This document shows positions 1 to 8,831 of a stretch of DNA of 64,000 bases, in pieces; positions within the stretch are counted from its first letter, which is position 1, and every line of letters begins with the position of its first letter. The stretch is from the NCBI RefSeq assembly GCF_008801925.2, contig NZ_CP062803.1, forward strand, positions 4,464,001 through 4,528,000, written 5' to 3'. This DNA is from Cupriavidus basilensis (GTDB lineage Bacteria > Pseudomonadota > Gammaproteobacteria > Burkholderiales > Burkholderiaceae). The notes below the pieces were generated by a model. The model had not been told where the DNA came from, searched no databases, and saw nothing but the letters and a program-made list of their open reading frames with translations. The translations under genes were made by a program, and so were the position numbers.

Positions 1-1
1 C

Positions 2-322
2 AAGGACGTGATCAAGAGCGGCGGCGAATGGATTTCTTCCATCGACATGGAAAACCTGCTCATGGGCCACCCCGCCGTGCGCGACGCCGCCGTGGTCGGC
101 GTTCCGCATTCGAAGTGGCAGGAACGGCCACTAGCCCTGGTGGTGCTCAAGCCCGACCAGCAGGCGACCCAGGAACAACTGAAGGAGTACCTGGGCAGCG
201 CCTTCGCCAAGTGGCAGTGGCCGGATCAGGTCCTGTTCGTCGAAGCCATCCCCAAGACCAGCGTCGGCAAGCTCGACAAGAAGCGCATCCGCGCCGAGCA
301 TGCGGGCCGCTACGCCGAGTGA
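2..322 (+). CDS. Acyl-CoA synthetase (AMP-forming), C-terminal part
   Basis: This is the last 106 residues of an ANL-superfamily acyl-CoA ligase; the rest lies upstream of the window. The hinge motif [13 protein letters not shown] and the C-terminal motif [11 protein letters not shown] with the catalytic lysine are both visible, as in FadD-type medium- or long-chain ligases. It would activate a fatty or side-chain acid to its CoA ester with ATP in the cytoplasm. It is followed 27 bases later by a thiolase, so it probably heads or belongs to a beta-oxidation operon. The substrate cannot be told from this fragment. Confidence 0.85.
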   Translation, partial: KDVIKSGGEWISSIDMENLLMGHPAVRDAAVVGVPHSKWQERPLALVVLKPDQQATQEQLKEYLGSAFAKWQWPDQVLFVEAIPKTSVGKLDKKRIRAEHAGRYAE

Positions 323-349
323 GCCAACCTTTTGAACCAGGAGAACAAC

Positions 350-1531
350 ATGAATGACCATGAACCCGTCATCGTCGGTGCGCTGCGCACCCCCGTGGGC
401 AAGCGCGGCGGGCGCCTGCAGAAATGGCATCCCGTCGATTTGTTGGGCGAGACGCTGCGCCAACTGGTCGAGCACTCCGGCATCAACCCGGCCGATCTGG
501 ACGATGTGATCGTCGGCTGCGTGCTGCAGTGGGACCAGCAGCACGGCAACCTGGGCCGTCATGCCGTATTGGCGGCGGGGCTGCCCGAATCCGTGCCGGC
601 GGTGACGGTCGATCGGCAATGCGGGTCGGGCCAGCAGGCGGTGAGCTTTGCCGTGCATGGCATCCGGGCGGGCGCTTACCAACTGGTCATCGGTGCCGGG
701 GTCGAGTCGATGTCGCAGGCCCCCATGCCGCCGTCGTTCAAGCCCGGCGCGCCGCTGGGCTCGCAATACAGCCCGAGCGAACTGGCGCGCTACCAGGACA
801 ACCCGCTGATACCGCAGGGCGCTTCCTCGGAGTTGATGAACAAGCGCTTCGGTCTCACGCGCGAGGCCTTGGATGCCTTCGCCGTGCGTAGCCATCGGCG
901 GGCCACCGAGGCCTCGCAGGCTGGCCGCGTCAGGGATCAACTGGTGCGGCTGACCGAGGATCCGGCTGATCCGGACAGCCCGATCGTCGCCGCCGACGAG
1001 GGCGTGCGCGCGGACCCCAACCCCGAGAAGATGGCCACGCTGAAAGCCGTGTTTGCCGCCGACGGCGCCACCACGGCCGCCAACTCATCGCAGATCAGCG
1101 ACGGTGCCGCCGCGCTGCTGATCGCCAGCCGTGCCTACGCCAAGCAATACGGCCTGAAGCCGCGTGCGCGCTTCGTCAGCACCGCCGTGGCAGCCGCCGA
1201 CCCGGTGATCCAGTTCACCGCCGTGCTCGACGCCACCCGCAAGGCACTGAAGGAATCGGGTCTGACCCTCGACGATATCGATCTGTTCGAAGTCAACGAG
1301 GCCTTCGGCGGCGTGCCGCTGATGTTTCAGCAGGAGTTCGGCATCCTGGACGACCGCCTCAACGTCAACGGCGGCTCGATAGCCATCGGCCATCCGCTGG
1401 GCTCTACCGGCGCGCGCATGCTCACTGACCTGCTGTGCGAGCTGGAGCGCCGGGGCGGCCGCTATGGCCTGCAGACGATTTGCGAGGCCTCGGGCACGGC
1501 CAACACCACCATCATCGAGCGGCTTGGATGA
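350..1531 (+). CDS. Thiolase family acetyl-CoA acyltransferase
   Basis: A 393-residue thiolase that would cleave 3-ketoacyl-CoA with CoA in the last step of beta-oxidation. The active-site cysteine lies in DRQCGSGQQA and the catalytic histidine in IAIGHPLGSTGAR. The C-terminal cysteine motif is CEASGTANTTIIERL instead of the usual C-x-GGG-x-G; similar variants occur in steroid- and side-chain-degrading thiolases, which is a family comparison from memory. The ATG at 350 is chosen over one 18 bases upstream because CAGGAG lies at the right distance. Its stop overlaps the proposed start of the next gene, so translation is probably coupled. Confidence 0.9.
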   Translation: MNDHEPVIVGALRTPVGKRGGRLQKWHPVDLLGETLRQLVEHSGINPADLDDVIVGCVLQWDQQHGNLGRHAVLAAGLPESVPAVTVDRQCGSGQQAVSFAVHGIRAGAYQLVIGAGVESMSQAPMPPSFKPGAPLGSQYSPSELARYQDNPLIPQGASSELMNKRFGLTREALDAFAVRSHRRATEASQAGRVRDQLVRLTEDPADPDSPIVAADEGVRADPNPEKMATLKAVFAADGATTAANSSQISDGAAALLIASRAYAKQYGLKPRARFVSTAVAAADPVIQFTAVLDATRKALKESGLTLDDIDLFEVNEAFGGVPLMFQQEFGILDDRLNVNGGSIAIGHPLGSTGARMLTDLLCELERRGGRYGLQTICEASGTANTTIIERLG

Positions 1532-2328
1532 GCGGGGCCACCATGAGCGAAGCCAGCGAAGTGCTCGTCAGCCGCGATGGCGCCATCGCCACCTTGACCA
1601 TCAACCGCCCGCGCGCGAAGAACAGCTTGAACCGCGCGGTATTCGATGGCCTGCGTGCGCAGCTTGTGCAACTGCGCGACGACGATACCGTGCGCGCGGT
1701 CATCATCACCGGCGCCGAGGGCGTGTTCTGCGCCGGGGCCGACATCACGGCCTTCGATGCGCTGCGCGCCGAGCCACTGCTGGGCGATCGTGCGGCAGCA
1801 GGCGGCCACTTTTGGTCGGAACTGGAGCGCTTCCCCAAGCCCGTCATCGCAGCGGTGGAAAAGCTCGCGCTGGGCGGCGGCACAGAATTAGCGCTGGCCT
1901 GCGACATCGCGATCGCTGGCGAGTCTGCCAATTTTGGTGTGCCGGAAGTCAAGCTGGGCGCCATTCCGGGTGCCGGGGGCACGCAGCGCCTGATCCACGC
2001 TATCGGTAAGTCCAAGGCCATGGCCCTGTTGCTGACCGGCGATTTCATCGACGCCCGCAAGGCTTGCGATGCAGGCATGGTCGCCGAAGTGACGGCTGAT
2101 GGCCAGGCCCTGCCGACGGCGTTGGCGATGGCCAACCGGATTGCAGCCAATTCGCCGCTGGCCGTGGCGCTGGCGAAAGATGCGGCACTGGCCAGCTTTG
2201 AGACTCCGCTCGCGCAAGGCCTGGAGCATGAGAAGCGCAATTTCCTCGTCGCTTTGCGTTCGGCCGACAACCTGGAAGGGCAAGCGGCATTCCTAGGCAA
2301 GCGCACACCCAACTTTACCGGCCAATAA
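1528..2328 (+). CDS. Enoyl-CoA hydratase/isomerase (crotonase family)
   Basis: A 266-residue crotonase-fold enzyme expected to hydrate trans-2-enoyl-CoA to 3-hydroxyacyl-CoA. The oxyanion-hole signatures are present: VFCAGADITAF near the first third and ALGGGTELALACDIAIAGE after it, followed by GAIPGAGGTQRL with the usual catalytic glutamate position replaced by a typical GAGG loop. The start at 1528 overlaps the thiolase stop in an ATGA arrangement; an ATG at 1543 is a reasonable alternative. It sits in the beta-oxidation operon, 30 bases before the SDR gene. Confidence 0.88.
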   Translation: MSGATMSEASEVLVSRDGAIATLTINRPRAKNSLNRAVFDGLRAQLVQLRDDDTVRAVIITGAEGVFCAGADITAFDALRAEPLLGDRAAAGGHFWSELERFPKPVIAAVEKLALGGGTELALACDIAIAGESANFGVPEVKLGAIPGAGGTQRLIHAIGKSKAMALLLTGDFIDARKACDAGMVAEVTADGQALPTALAMANRIAANSPLAVALAKDAALASFETPLAQGLEHEKRNFLVALRSADNLEGQAAFLGKRTPNFTGQ

Positions 2329-2358
2329 CGCCTGTTTCTCACCCATCGAGGAAAAACC

Positions 2359-3141
2359 ATGCAACTGAACTCCGACATCTCTGCCGTCATCACCGGGGGC
2401 GCTTCCGGCCTGGGAGCCGCCACGGCCCGGCGTTTGGCCAGCCATGGCGTCAAAGTCGCCATCTTCGACATGAACGAAACCGTCGGCCAGGCGTTGGCTA
2501 GCGAACTCGGCGGCGTTTACTGCAATGTGGACGTGATGTCCGAGGAGCAGGTGGACGCCGCCTTCGCCAAGGCCCGCGCGGCCATTGGGCAGGAACGCAT
2601 TCTGGTCAACTGCGCCGGCACTGCCGATGCCGTCAAGACTGTCAGCCGCGACAAGAAAACCGGCGAAATCCGCCCATGCGCGGCAGATCGTTTCAATCGC
2701 ATCATTCAGATCAACCTGGTGGGCACCTTCCGCTGCATCGCCAAGTCAGCTGCGGGCATGTTGACGCTCGCGCCGCTGGCCGATGGCGACCGCGGCGCCA
2801 TCGTCAACACTGCTTCGGCCGCCGCGCAGGACGGCCAGGTCGGCCAGGCCAGCTATGCGGCCAGCAAGGCAGCCATCGTGGGCATGACCCTGCCAATCGC
2901 GCGCGACATGATGGACGAAGGGATCCGGATCAACACCATCATGCCGGGGATCTTCGGTACACCGTTGCTGCTGGGTCTGCCGGACAACGTCAAACAGGCG
3001 CTGGCGGCCAGCGTGCCCTTCCCCAAGCGTTTAGGCGACCCCGATGAATTCGCGCAGGCCGTCGAGTTTCTCGTTACTTGCGGCTACATGAATGCCGAGT
3101 CCATTCGTGTGGATGGTGCCATTCGCATGGCGCCGCGCTGA
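2359..3141 (+). CDS. SDR family 3-hydroxyacyl-CoA dehydrogenase-like protein
   Basis: A 260-residue classical short-chain dehydrogenase. The NAD-binding motif TGGASGLGAA is at the N-terminus, NCAG follows, and the catalytic Ser-Tyr-Lys set is seen in NTASAAAQDG and YAASKAA. The shape resembles type-II 3-hydroxyacyl-CoA dehydrogenases (HSD17B10-like), which would oxidise the product of the neighbouring hydratase. AGGAAAAACC provides a ribosome binding site before the ATG. With the ligase, thiolase and hydratase it gives a complete beta-oxidation spiral apart from the acyl-CoA dehydrogenase, which is not seen here. Confidence 0.88.
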   Translation: MQLNSDISAVITGGASGLGAATARRLASHGVKVAIFDMNETVGQALASELGGVYCNVDVMSEEQVDAAFAKARAAIGQERILVNCAGTADAVKTVSRDKKTGEIRPCAADRFNRIIQINLVGTFRCIAKSAAGMLTLAPLADGDRGAIVNTASAAAQDGQVGQASYAASKAAIVGMTLPIARDMMDEGIRINTIMPGIFGTPLLLGLPDNVKQALAASVPFPKRLGDPDEFAQAVEFLVTCGYMNAESIRVDGAIRMAPR

Positions 3142-3180
3142 CGCTGACGCTGAAATTTTGATCAATCAGGGAACGTCAGC

Positions 3181-3969
3181 ATGCCTGGAAATCCGGTAAT
3201 TCTCGAAAAGAATGGTGCCGTCGCGACCATAACACTCAACTCGCCAAAAAAATGAATGCGTTGAGCACGTCGGTCGTAAACGTGCTCGCTGGTGTCATTG
3301 CAGATGTCGAACGCGATGGCTCGATCCGAGCTTTGCCGCTGCGCGGCGAGGGCCGGATGTTCAGTTGCGGAGGCGACATCGAAGAAATGGTGGCCGCAGG
3401 CGATGCGTTGTCTACCTTGGTCGATGACGAACTGAGAGTGGCCGAAAGCATGATTCCTCAATTCGCCAGCCTGCCGTTCCCGGTAGTCTGCGCCGTACAA
3501 GGCGCGGTAGCCGGAGGCGGTCTCGGGCTTGCCTTGGCCTTCTGACTACCTGATTGCCGCAAGTGGGACGAAGTTTGTGGCGGCCCATACCGGCCTCGGA
3601 TACGCGGGGGATTTCGGCATCAGCTGGCTACTTCCACGCGCAGTGGGTGGACGACGCGCACGAGACATGATCTTGACCAATCGCGTAGTCAGTTCGGACG
3701 AGGCCTTGGCCTGGGGATTGGTCGAGAAAGTGGTTCCTGGCGAGAGCCTGCTGGGCGAAGCGCGGCGTATGGCGGTGCAATTTTCGGTCGGACCAACGCA
3801 AGGTTATGCGGGCGCCAAGCGCCTGCAACTCGCTGCCTTCGAGAGTGATCTGGCGACCTCATTGAGGCTGGAGGCGGCCGAAATGAATCGAGCCTCGAAA
3901 ACCACAGATTCGCTGGAAGCGGTTCACGCGTTCGTCGCAAAGCGAGTCCCGCAGTTTGCCGGACGCTGA
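3181..3969 (+). pseudogene. Enoyl-CoA hydratase/isomerase, broken by two frameshifts
   Basis: A second crotonase-family gene whose reading frame is broken twice. It starts at 3181 and reads into a stop at the end of an A7 run (about 3246..3252), where one A appears to be missing. The frame resumes at 3252 and carries the oxyanion-hole region MFSCGGDIEEM and AVAGGGLGLALA. A second shift near 3540 returns to the first frame, where a normal CDYL is expected, and the protein then continues to 3969. The readable fragments are 3252..3545 and 3529..3969. It follows the SDR gene by 39 bases and would be the last gene of the operon. Sequencing error at the A run is possible, but the second site also differs by a substitution, which favours real decay. 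Confidence 0.8.
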
Positions 3970-4016
3970 ACGGCTGTAGACGCATCCGGTCGGTAGGTGC
4001 TCAATCGCTGCTGGCG

Positions 4017-5999
4017 TCAGGTAACGGATAAACCCTGCTGCCGTCGGATTTGCCAGGATAGGGTGCCACCATGTACCTGCCCAGAAATCAGCATGCCGAG
4101 TCGTTGTTCGATGACCGGCGTCCATGGCACCAAGCTGAACCCCATACCATCATCGAGCATGGCAAAGCGGCCACTGGCGAGCATGAGGCTGCGCCGGTAG
4201 ATGCCGGTCACGCGCTGGCCATCGGCCGCCAGACGGTGTTCCAGCCCGGTTTCGGTGGCAATATCCTTGGCAGCCCGAATCACATCCCGATCGCGTAGTG
4301 TCGCCAATAGATTGCGCGCGAGGATTACGCGCTGCCCGCGCCGCTCTGCCAGCCCCTGTTCGGCCAGGAATTCGGCGCGCTGCTGCATCGCCTGGTTGAC
4401 CTCGCTGCCAAAGCCCAGGTTGCCCAGGCCCGAGCCGCCGCCGATCAACTGCTGGTCGAGCCAGGTGGCTCCGATCACGCGGGCCTGCCGCTCGATGGGC
4501 AGGTGCGATTTCAGCTCCACCGCCACGCCGCCCAGGCGCTGCGCATCGTAGCGACGGCCCTGCTCGGGCAGGTCGTCCGGCACCTTCCATAGCCCCTCGG
4601 CCACCCGTTCCACGATACCGGCACGGCGCAAGGCTTCCAGCCGGCGGACGTGGGACGCGACCACTTCCTGCGGATCGCGGCCGGGCACGGCCTGACCCTG
4701 CGCGATGGCAAGGTGGTGGTCGGTGCGGTACAGGCCATCGCTCGCCAACGCGGCGATGTTCTTGTCGGCCGCGCGCACGTCAGCCGATCTCCTTGCCTCC
4801 ACCACGGCGCCGGTCGGATAGTTCGCCAGCTCGTCGCGGGCGTTGAGCGCAACGTAGTGGGCCTTGCCGTCCACGCCGTCGATGACCAGATAGCCCCGGT
4901 CGTGCAGTTCGTCGGCCAGCCCCTTCGCGGCCACGCGGCCGAGGATGGTTCGGCCATCGTCCCCAGGCTCGAACACCGCCAGTTCGCGCGGCTCGCCGCG
5001 CATGGCCCGCTGCATGGTGCGGATGATGTCGCCGCGCTCGCCCAGGGCGCGCAGGGTCTTTTCCGCATCGTTGTGGACGGTCCACGTGCCGGGCTGGGCC
5101 TCGTCGGCCAGGCCCAGGCGCTGCAAACGCTGCAACCTGCCGATCAGCAGCAGACGCTGGCGTTGCAGTCGGGGTTCGTTGAGCCGTTCGACATGCACCA
5201 TGCCATCGTCGCCGGCCTCGCGCTTCAAGGTGCGATCCAGGCTCGTCCACCGCTCCTGATCCACCTCGCGCCGCAAGGTCTGCTGGATCTCCAGCTCGGT
5301 GCGTGGCCCCAGCCATTCGGTCGCCAGTTCGGCGGCGCGATGGCGGAACCCATCGGCGATGTAGTCGCCCGCGATGATGAGGTCTTTGCCGGTGTCGTCG
5401 CGCCCGCGCACGACGATGTGCGTGTGCGGGTTGTCGGTGTTCCAGTGATTGACGGCCACCCAATCGAGGCCCGTGCCAAGGTCGGCCTCCATGCGACCCA
5501 TGAGGTGCCGGGTATAGGTGCGCAGGTCTTCCAGCTCCGCGCCATCTTCGGGCGAAAGGATAAAGCGGAAGTGATGCCGGTCGTCGGCGCAGCGTTCCTT
5601 GAACGCATCGAGGTCGGCGGCATCGGTCTGCGGCCCGTAGGCTTGGCCCGACTCGCCATCGCGGCCCACACCATCGCGCTCGATATAGCGCAGGTGCTTG
5701 GCAAGCGACTGCGGGCTGGTTCGGTGCTGATTGAGCAGCAGCGTCTTGATGGTCACACGCCGCGACATGGACGTGAGCTTCGCCCCCGCGAAGCGCGCCG
5801 CCGTGTGGCCGCGTCCCAAGCGTGAGCCGGGCCGCTGGCCGGAGCCGGCACTCTTGCTACTGCCACCAGGACGGCGCACCGCCGACTTGCCGCTGCTGGC
5901 CTTGCCCGCCTGCTTGAGTACCTTGGAGACGAAGCTCTGGCCCCGGTTCTTCGGGGCGCTGGGACGGATGCGGAAATCGTCGTCGCGACGGTCGGTCAT
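4017..5999 (-). CDS. Relaxase with DUF3363 domain (TraR/VirD2-like)
   Basis: A 660-residue DNA relaxase that would nick the ICE at oriT and pilot the strand during conjugation. The N-terminal 80 residues are basic and Gly/Ser-rich. The histidine metal-binding motif is in NTDNPHTHIVVRG, about residues 190 to 205, and the DUF3363 region fills the C-terminal half, ending with a typical SWQIRRQQGLSV-like tail, so the gene looks complete. The ATG at 5999 is preceded by AAGGAGCACAGCC and overlaps the stop of the upstream ORF by ATGA. No coupling protein (TraG) follows within the window; the beta-oxidation cargo does, on the other strand. Confidence 0.9.
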   Translation of the reverse strand: MTDRRDDDFRIRPSAPKNRGQSFVSKVLKQAGKASSGKSAVRRPGGSSKSAGSGQRPGSRLGRGHTAARFAGAKLTSMSRRVTIKTLLLNQHRTSPQSLAKHLRYIERDGVGRDGESGQAYGPQTDAADLDAFKERCADDRHHFRFILSPEDGAELEDLRTYTRHLMGRMEADLGTGLDWVAVNHWNTDNPHTHIVVRGRDDTGKDLIIAGDYIADGFRHRAAELATEWLGPRTELEIQQTLRREVDQERWTSLDRTLKREAGDDGMVHVERLNEPRLQRQRLLLIGRLQRLQRLGLADEAQPGTWTVHNDAEKTLRALGERGDIIRTMQRAMRGEPRELAVFEPGDDGRTILGRVAAKGLADELHDRGYLVIDGVDGKAHYVALNARDELANYPTGAVVEARRSADVRAADKNIAALASDGLYRTDHHLAIAQGQAVPGRDPQEVVASHVRRLEALRRAGIVERVAEGLWKVPDDLPEQGRRYDAQRLGGVAVELKSHLPIERQARVIGATWLDQQLIGGGSGLGNLGFGSEVNQAMQQRAEFLAEQGLAERRGQRVILARNLLATLRDRDVIRAAKDIATETGLEHRLAADGQRVTGIYRRSLMLASGRFAMLDDGMGFSLVPWTPVIEQRLGMLISGQVHGGTLSWQIRRQQGLSVT

Positions 6000-6625
6000 G
6001 GCTGTGCTCCTTGCAAGTTCTGGCGTGTCCGGGCGTGCGAAGCACGCGGACATGCCCGCATCGGCGCGGGCTTCGCGCCCCACGCGGCACGGTGGCGAAG
6101 CTGCTGCGTGTCGCGCCACCCCCATGTGCAGACTGGCTTTGCGGGCCGACAGGTGCCGAACCCTTTTGTCTTGCCTTCCGCATTGGCCTCCCGCATCCGC
6201 TCCCGGCCGCTGCGGCCCGGTGGCGCTGCTGCGTGAGCAGCCAGCGCCCCGGCAAACGCGGCCAGGGCCACAGGCCCGGCATGTTCGAGGCAAGACGCCT
6301 GCACTTTGGACGGCTGCGCCGAATGCAGCGCGGCGTACCGCGCGAAGGCACGGGCACGCCATGTGCAGCGACATGGCACCTGTATCAGCGCGAACACGCC
6401 TGATAGCACGACGGGCTGTACGCCGATGCGCAGCGAGTCGCCGGCCTGCGGTGCAATCAGTGGCACATCGGACAGCAGCGCCGAATGCCGCGCAAAGTGC
6501 CGCGTGAAGTGCGGTGCGAATGCACGCGCACGACATGCGCGAGTGCGCGACGCCATACACCGAGACGACATGCCCGGTGGCACGACGCAATGCACGGCGA
6601 CGTGCAGCGCGAGTGCGGCGGTCAT
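5996..6625 (-). CDS. Hypothetical protein between traF and relaxase
   Basis: A 209-residue open frame with no family I recognise. It is rich in Ala, Arg, Cys, His and Pro, and its N-terminal part has recurring short Arg-Ala-Phe-Ala and His-Phe-type motifs. Both ends overlap the neighbours by ATGA: its start overlaps the traF stop and its stop overlaps the relaxase start. That double overlap is the main support for real translation in the parA-to-relaxase operon. Against it, the composition is unlike a folded protein, and part of the frame may instead be structured DNA such as oriT. It also contains one stray copy of the replication-repeat core at 6398..6411. Confidence 0.45.
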   Translation of the reverse strand: MTAALALHVAVHCVVPPGMSSRCMASRTRACRARAFAPHFTRHFARHSALLSDVPLIAPQAGDSLRIGVQPVVLSGVFALIQVPCRCTWRARAFARYAALHSAQPSKVQASCLEHAGPVALAAFAGALAAHAAAPPGRSGRERMREANAEGKTKGFGTCRPAKPVCTWGWRDTQQLRHRAAWGAKPAPMRACPRASHARTRQNLQGAQP

Positions 6626-7221
6626 GGCCGTTTCTCCAGCCAGACCGGATGCGCCACGCCGATCACGGCGGCAGCGCTGACCGGCCCGAAATACCGGCTA
6701 TCGAAAGACGCCGGGTTGGTGACACTGAGCAGAAACAGCTCGCCGGGCTGGAGCTGCCGGCACTGCCTCCAGGATGGCAGCGGCCGGCCCCAGCGGTCGG
6801 CGGACAGCACGGCGGCCGACGGCACGCCGTCGATGCGGACGCTGCCGCCAGTGATGCACACCTCCTGCGGTGCCATCGCGCCCACGCGCTTGAGCAGCGG
6901 CACGCGCGTCGGCAGGTAGCCGCGCTGCGCTGCCAGCGCAGTAGCGTCCGGCGGCAGCGTGGTCAGCACGATGCTGCCCACGCGCAATGACGCTGGTAGC
7001 GAGCCCGTACGCGGATCGAGTGGATCGACGCGATACCAGCCGACCGCCACGCTATCGGACGGGTTGTAGGTCAGGCGTGGCAGCGGGTGCACGAAGGACG
7101 CCCAGGCCAGCGCAGCGAGGCCGCAGGCGGACAGGCCCGCCAGCCCGAGGCGAGCGCGCAGGCGCGAGCGAGGACGCAACGTGCCACCGGACGTACTGGC
7201 GATGGTGGAGAGGATCGTCAT
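6622..7221 (-). CDS. traF: Conjugal transfer protease TraF (S26 signal peptidase family)
   Basis: A 199-residue S26-family serine protease. A single N-terminal membrane segment (about residues 25 to 45) precedes the catalytic serine in NPSDSVAVGWYRV, and the catalytic lysine is expected in PLLKRVGAMA. In IncP-type systems TraF matures the pilin TrbC by processing and cyclisation in the inner membrane, and the Tn4371 homologue is assumed to do the same. The start overlaps the end of the DUF2840 gene by ATGA, and the stop overlaps the next ORF likewise. Confidence 0.9.
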   Translation of the reverse strand: MTILSTIASTSGGTLRPRSRLRARLGLAGLSACGLAALAWASFVHPLPRLTYNPSDSVAVGWYRVDPLDPRTGSLPASLRVGSIVLTTLPPDATALAAQRGYLPTRVPLLKRVGAMAPQEVCITGGSVRIDGVPSAAVLSADRWGRPLPSWRQCRQLQPGELFLLSVTNPASFDSRYFGPVSAAAVIGVAHPVWLEKRP

Positions 7222-7762
7222 GGCAACGCCCTCCCTGCCAGGCAGGCGGCGTGCCTCTCGGCGGTGTATTCAGGCAACGGCAGGCGCGCAGCGAGCCGGT
7301 TGGCGAGCGTGCGCCAGTACGCGGGCGAGACGGCAGCAGACGCGATGCCCAGCGCTTCGATGGCGTCGATGCGCTCCAGCACGGCGCGCACCTGGTTTCG
7401 CCTTCGGCGTGCAGCAGCAAGCGCGCGCCCGGCTGCACGCCGGGGATGCGCTGCGCGCCATCCAATGGCGTGCACGTCTGCATCACCATGAGCTGCCAGC
7501 GGATCGTGCCGTAGTCGTTGGACTGCCAGCGGATGCGGCAGAACACGGCGTTCGGCAGGAACACCGCGCAGCGCCGCCAGCGGTCGAACCGAATGATGTG
7601 CGCCGGCTCGCCGAAGCGCAGATAAATGTCGATGCGCTGGTCAACATAGGCCAGTGCAACGCGCGTCAGCGGCGTTGAGGCTGGTTGCGCAGCGAGCGCG
7701 GCCAGCAGTGGCGACGGTGCCGCCGTGGCCGCGTCAGCGGCAGGCAAAGCGCATGCAGTCAT
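7218..7762 (-). pseudogene. DUF2840 domain protein, frameshifted
   Basis: A backbone gene of unknown function that is conserved in Tn4371-type elements. The N-terminal part reads from the ATG at 7762 through IYLRFGEPAHIIRFDRWRR and ends its good frame at LLLHAEG. The C-terminal part, QVRAVLERIDAIEALG to the stop at 7218, lies in another frame. The break is at about 7393..7405, and one extra base there would restore a protein of about 181 residues. Both gene ends keep the ATGA overlaps with the neighbouring genes, so only the middle is damaged. Either a real single-base loss or a sequencing error would explain it. Confidence 0.75.
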
Positions 7763-8031
7763 GGTGTTTGCTCCGGGAACTCCCGTTCCAGCAATGCGCG
7801 CAGCAGATCGGCCACCGTCACGCCCTGCGTGAAGGCCGACACCTTGATGCGCGAGCGCATGGAGGGCGTGATGTCGAGGGTCAGGCGGGCCGTGTAGAGG
7901 TCGCCCTTCTGGAGGTCGTCGGCGCTGCCCTGGCGAATCCACGCCTCAGCGTGCGGATTCGCCGGTGGGCGCGCGCCGATGCCGACGCGCTTGGCCGGGC
8001 GTTTGCTGCTGAGTGGCGGTTTCGCTGTCAT
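7759..8031 (-). CDS. Small partition-associated protein downstream of ParA
   Basis: A 90-residue basic protein (N-terminal Lys/Arg-rich stretch). Its C-terminal half, TLDITPSMRSRIKVSAFTQG onward, resembles a ribbon-helix-helix DNA-binding fold as in small ParB-like or plasmid partition regulators. It starts inside the parA stop codon (ATGA overlap) and its own stop overlaps the DUF2840 start, so it is translated as part of this operon. A role as centromere-binding partner or repressor for ParA is inferred from position and fold only. Confidence 0.75.
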   Translation of the reverse strand: MTAKPPLSSKRPAKRVGIGARPPANPHAEAWIRQGSADDLQKGDLYTARLTLDITPSMRSRIKVSAFTQGVTVADLLRALLEREFPEQTP

Positions 8032-8666
8032 GACGGCCACCGCAGCAGTTCGTCCACTAGCGCGGTGATCTCGCGGGCGGCGGCGCTGTCGGGCGCCGCC
8101 TCGCGTGCAAGCCGGCCAGCGGCCACGCTGTCGGCGAAAACAATGCGCTGATGCACTTCCGAGCGCAGCGCGGGCAGTGGCTGCTCGGCCAGAGCGCCGC
8201 GTGCTTCGCGCCCGATCACGGTGGTACTGACGCGCCGATTGATGACGAAGGCCGCGCGAAGCGCAGGCCGGAACACCTGCGCCTCGCGGATCAGCGCCAC
8301 CATCTCGGCGCTGGCCCACAGGTCGTAGGGACTGGGCTGCACAGGAATCAGCACGCGCTCGGCCGCCAGCAGCGCGGAGCGCGCCAAGGCGGCGATGCGC
8401 GGCGGGCCGTCGATGACGATGTGATCGGCCCGCCTGGCGAGTTCTGGCGCCTCCTGGTGCAGCGTTTCGCGGGCGAGGCCCACAGCGCCGAACAGCCGTG
8501 GCAAACCTTGCTGGCTGCGGCGCTGCGTCCAGTCCAGCGCGGAGCCTTGCGGGTCGGCATCCAGCAGGATGACCGACTGCCCGCGCATCGCCAGCTCGCC
8601 GGCGATGTGAGTGGCGAGCGTGGTCTTGCCCACGCCGCCTTTCTGGTTGAGCAGAGCAACGATCAT
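8028..8666 (-). CDS. parA: ParA family partition ATPase
   Basis: A 212-residue Walker-type partition ATPase. The deviant Walker A motif LNQKGGVGKTTLA starts at residue 5, LLDADPQGSALDW holds the A-prime motif, and VIDGPPR is the Walker B region. It would segregate or stabilise the ICE, probably while it is excised and replicating. The ATG at 8666 is favoured over a start 69 bases upstream because GGAGGGCC precedes it at normal distance. The gene is followed by overlapping downstream genes through traF to the relaxase. Confidence 0.92.
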   Translation of the reverse strand: MIVALLNQKGGVGKTTLATHIAGELAMRGQSVILLDADPQGSALDWTQRRSQQGLPRLFGAVGLARETLHQEAPELARRADHIVIDGPPRIAALARSALLAAERVLIPVQPSPYDLWASAEMVALIREAQVFRPALRAAFVINRRVSTTVIGREARGALAEQPLPALRSEVHQRIVFADSVAAGRLAREAAPDSAAAREITALVDELLRWPS

Positions 8667-8831
8667 GGCCTGGCCCTCCGTGTTGGAAAGCCCGGCTGTT
8701 GCCGCTGCGTTGCTGGCCGCGGAGTGGTTGTCCACCGTGGCGCGGCGCTTCTACTAAAAGTTAGAGAATTTAAGTTAGGGAAGTTAGAGAGGCCGCAAAC
8801 CCGCGCCAGAACTGGGTTTGCGGGCGGTTTT

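Noticed and set aside
3238..3256. An A-run with ATGAATG as a second att site
   Set aside because: It does not contain TTTTTCAT or its complement and lies inside a frameshifted enoyl-CoA hydratase gene.
3970..4016. The left end of the ICE right after the relaxase
   Set aside because: No att-like core is seen here, and in the family the relaxase is followed by cargo and then traG/trb, so the end should be further left.
4017..6590. One long minus-strand frame of 857 codons as a single relaxase
   Set aside because: The part before 5999 is Ala/Arg/Cys-rich noise read through the adjoining ORF, and 5999 has a good ribosome binding site and an ATGA overlap.
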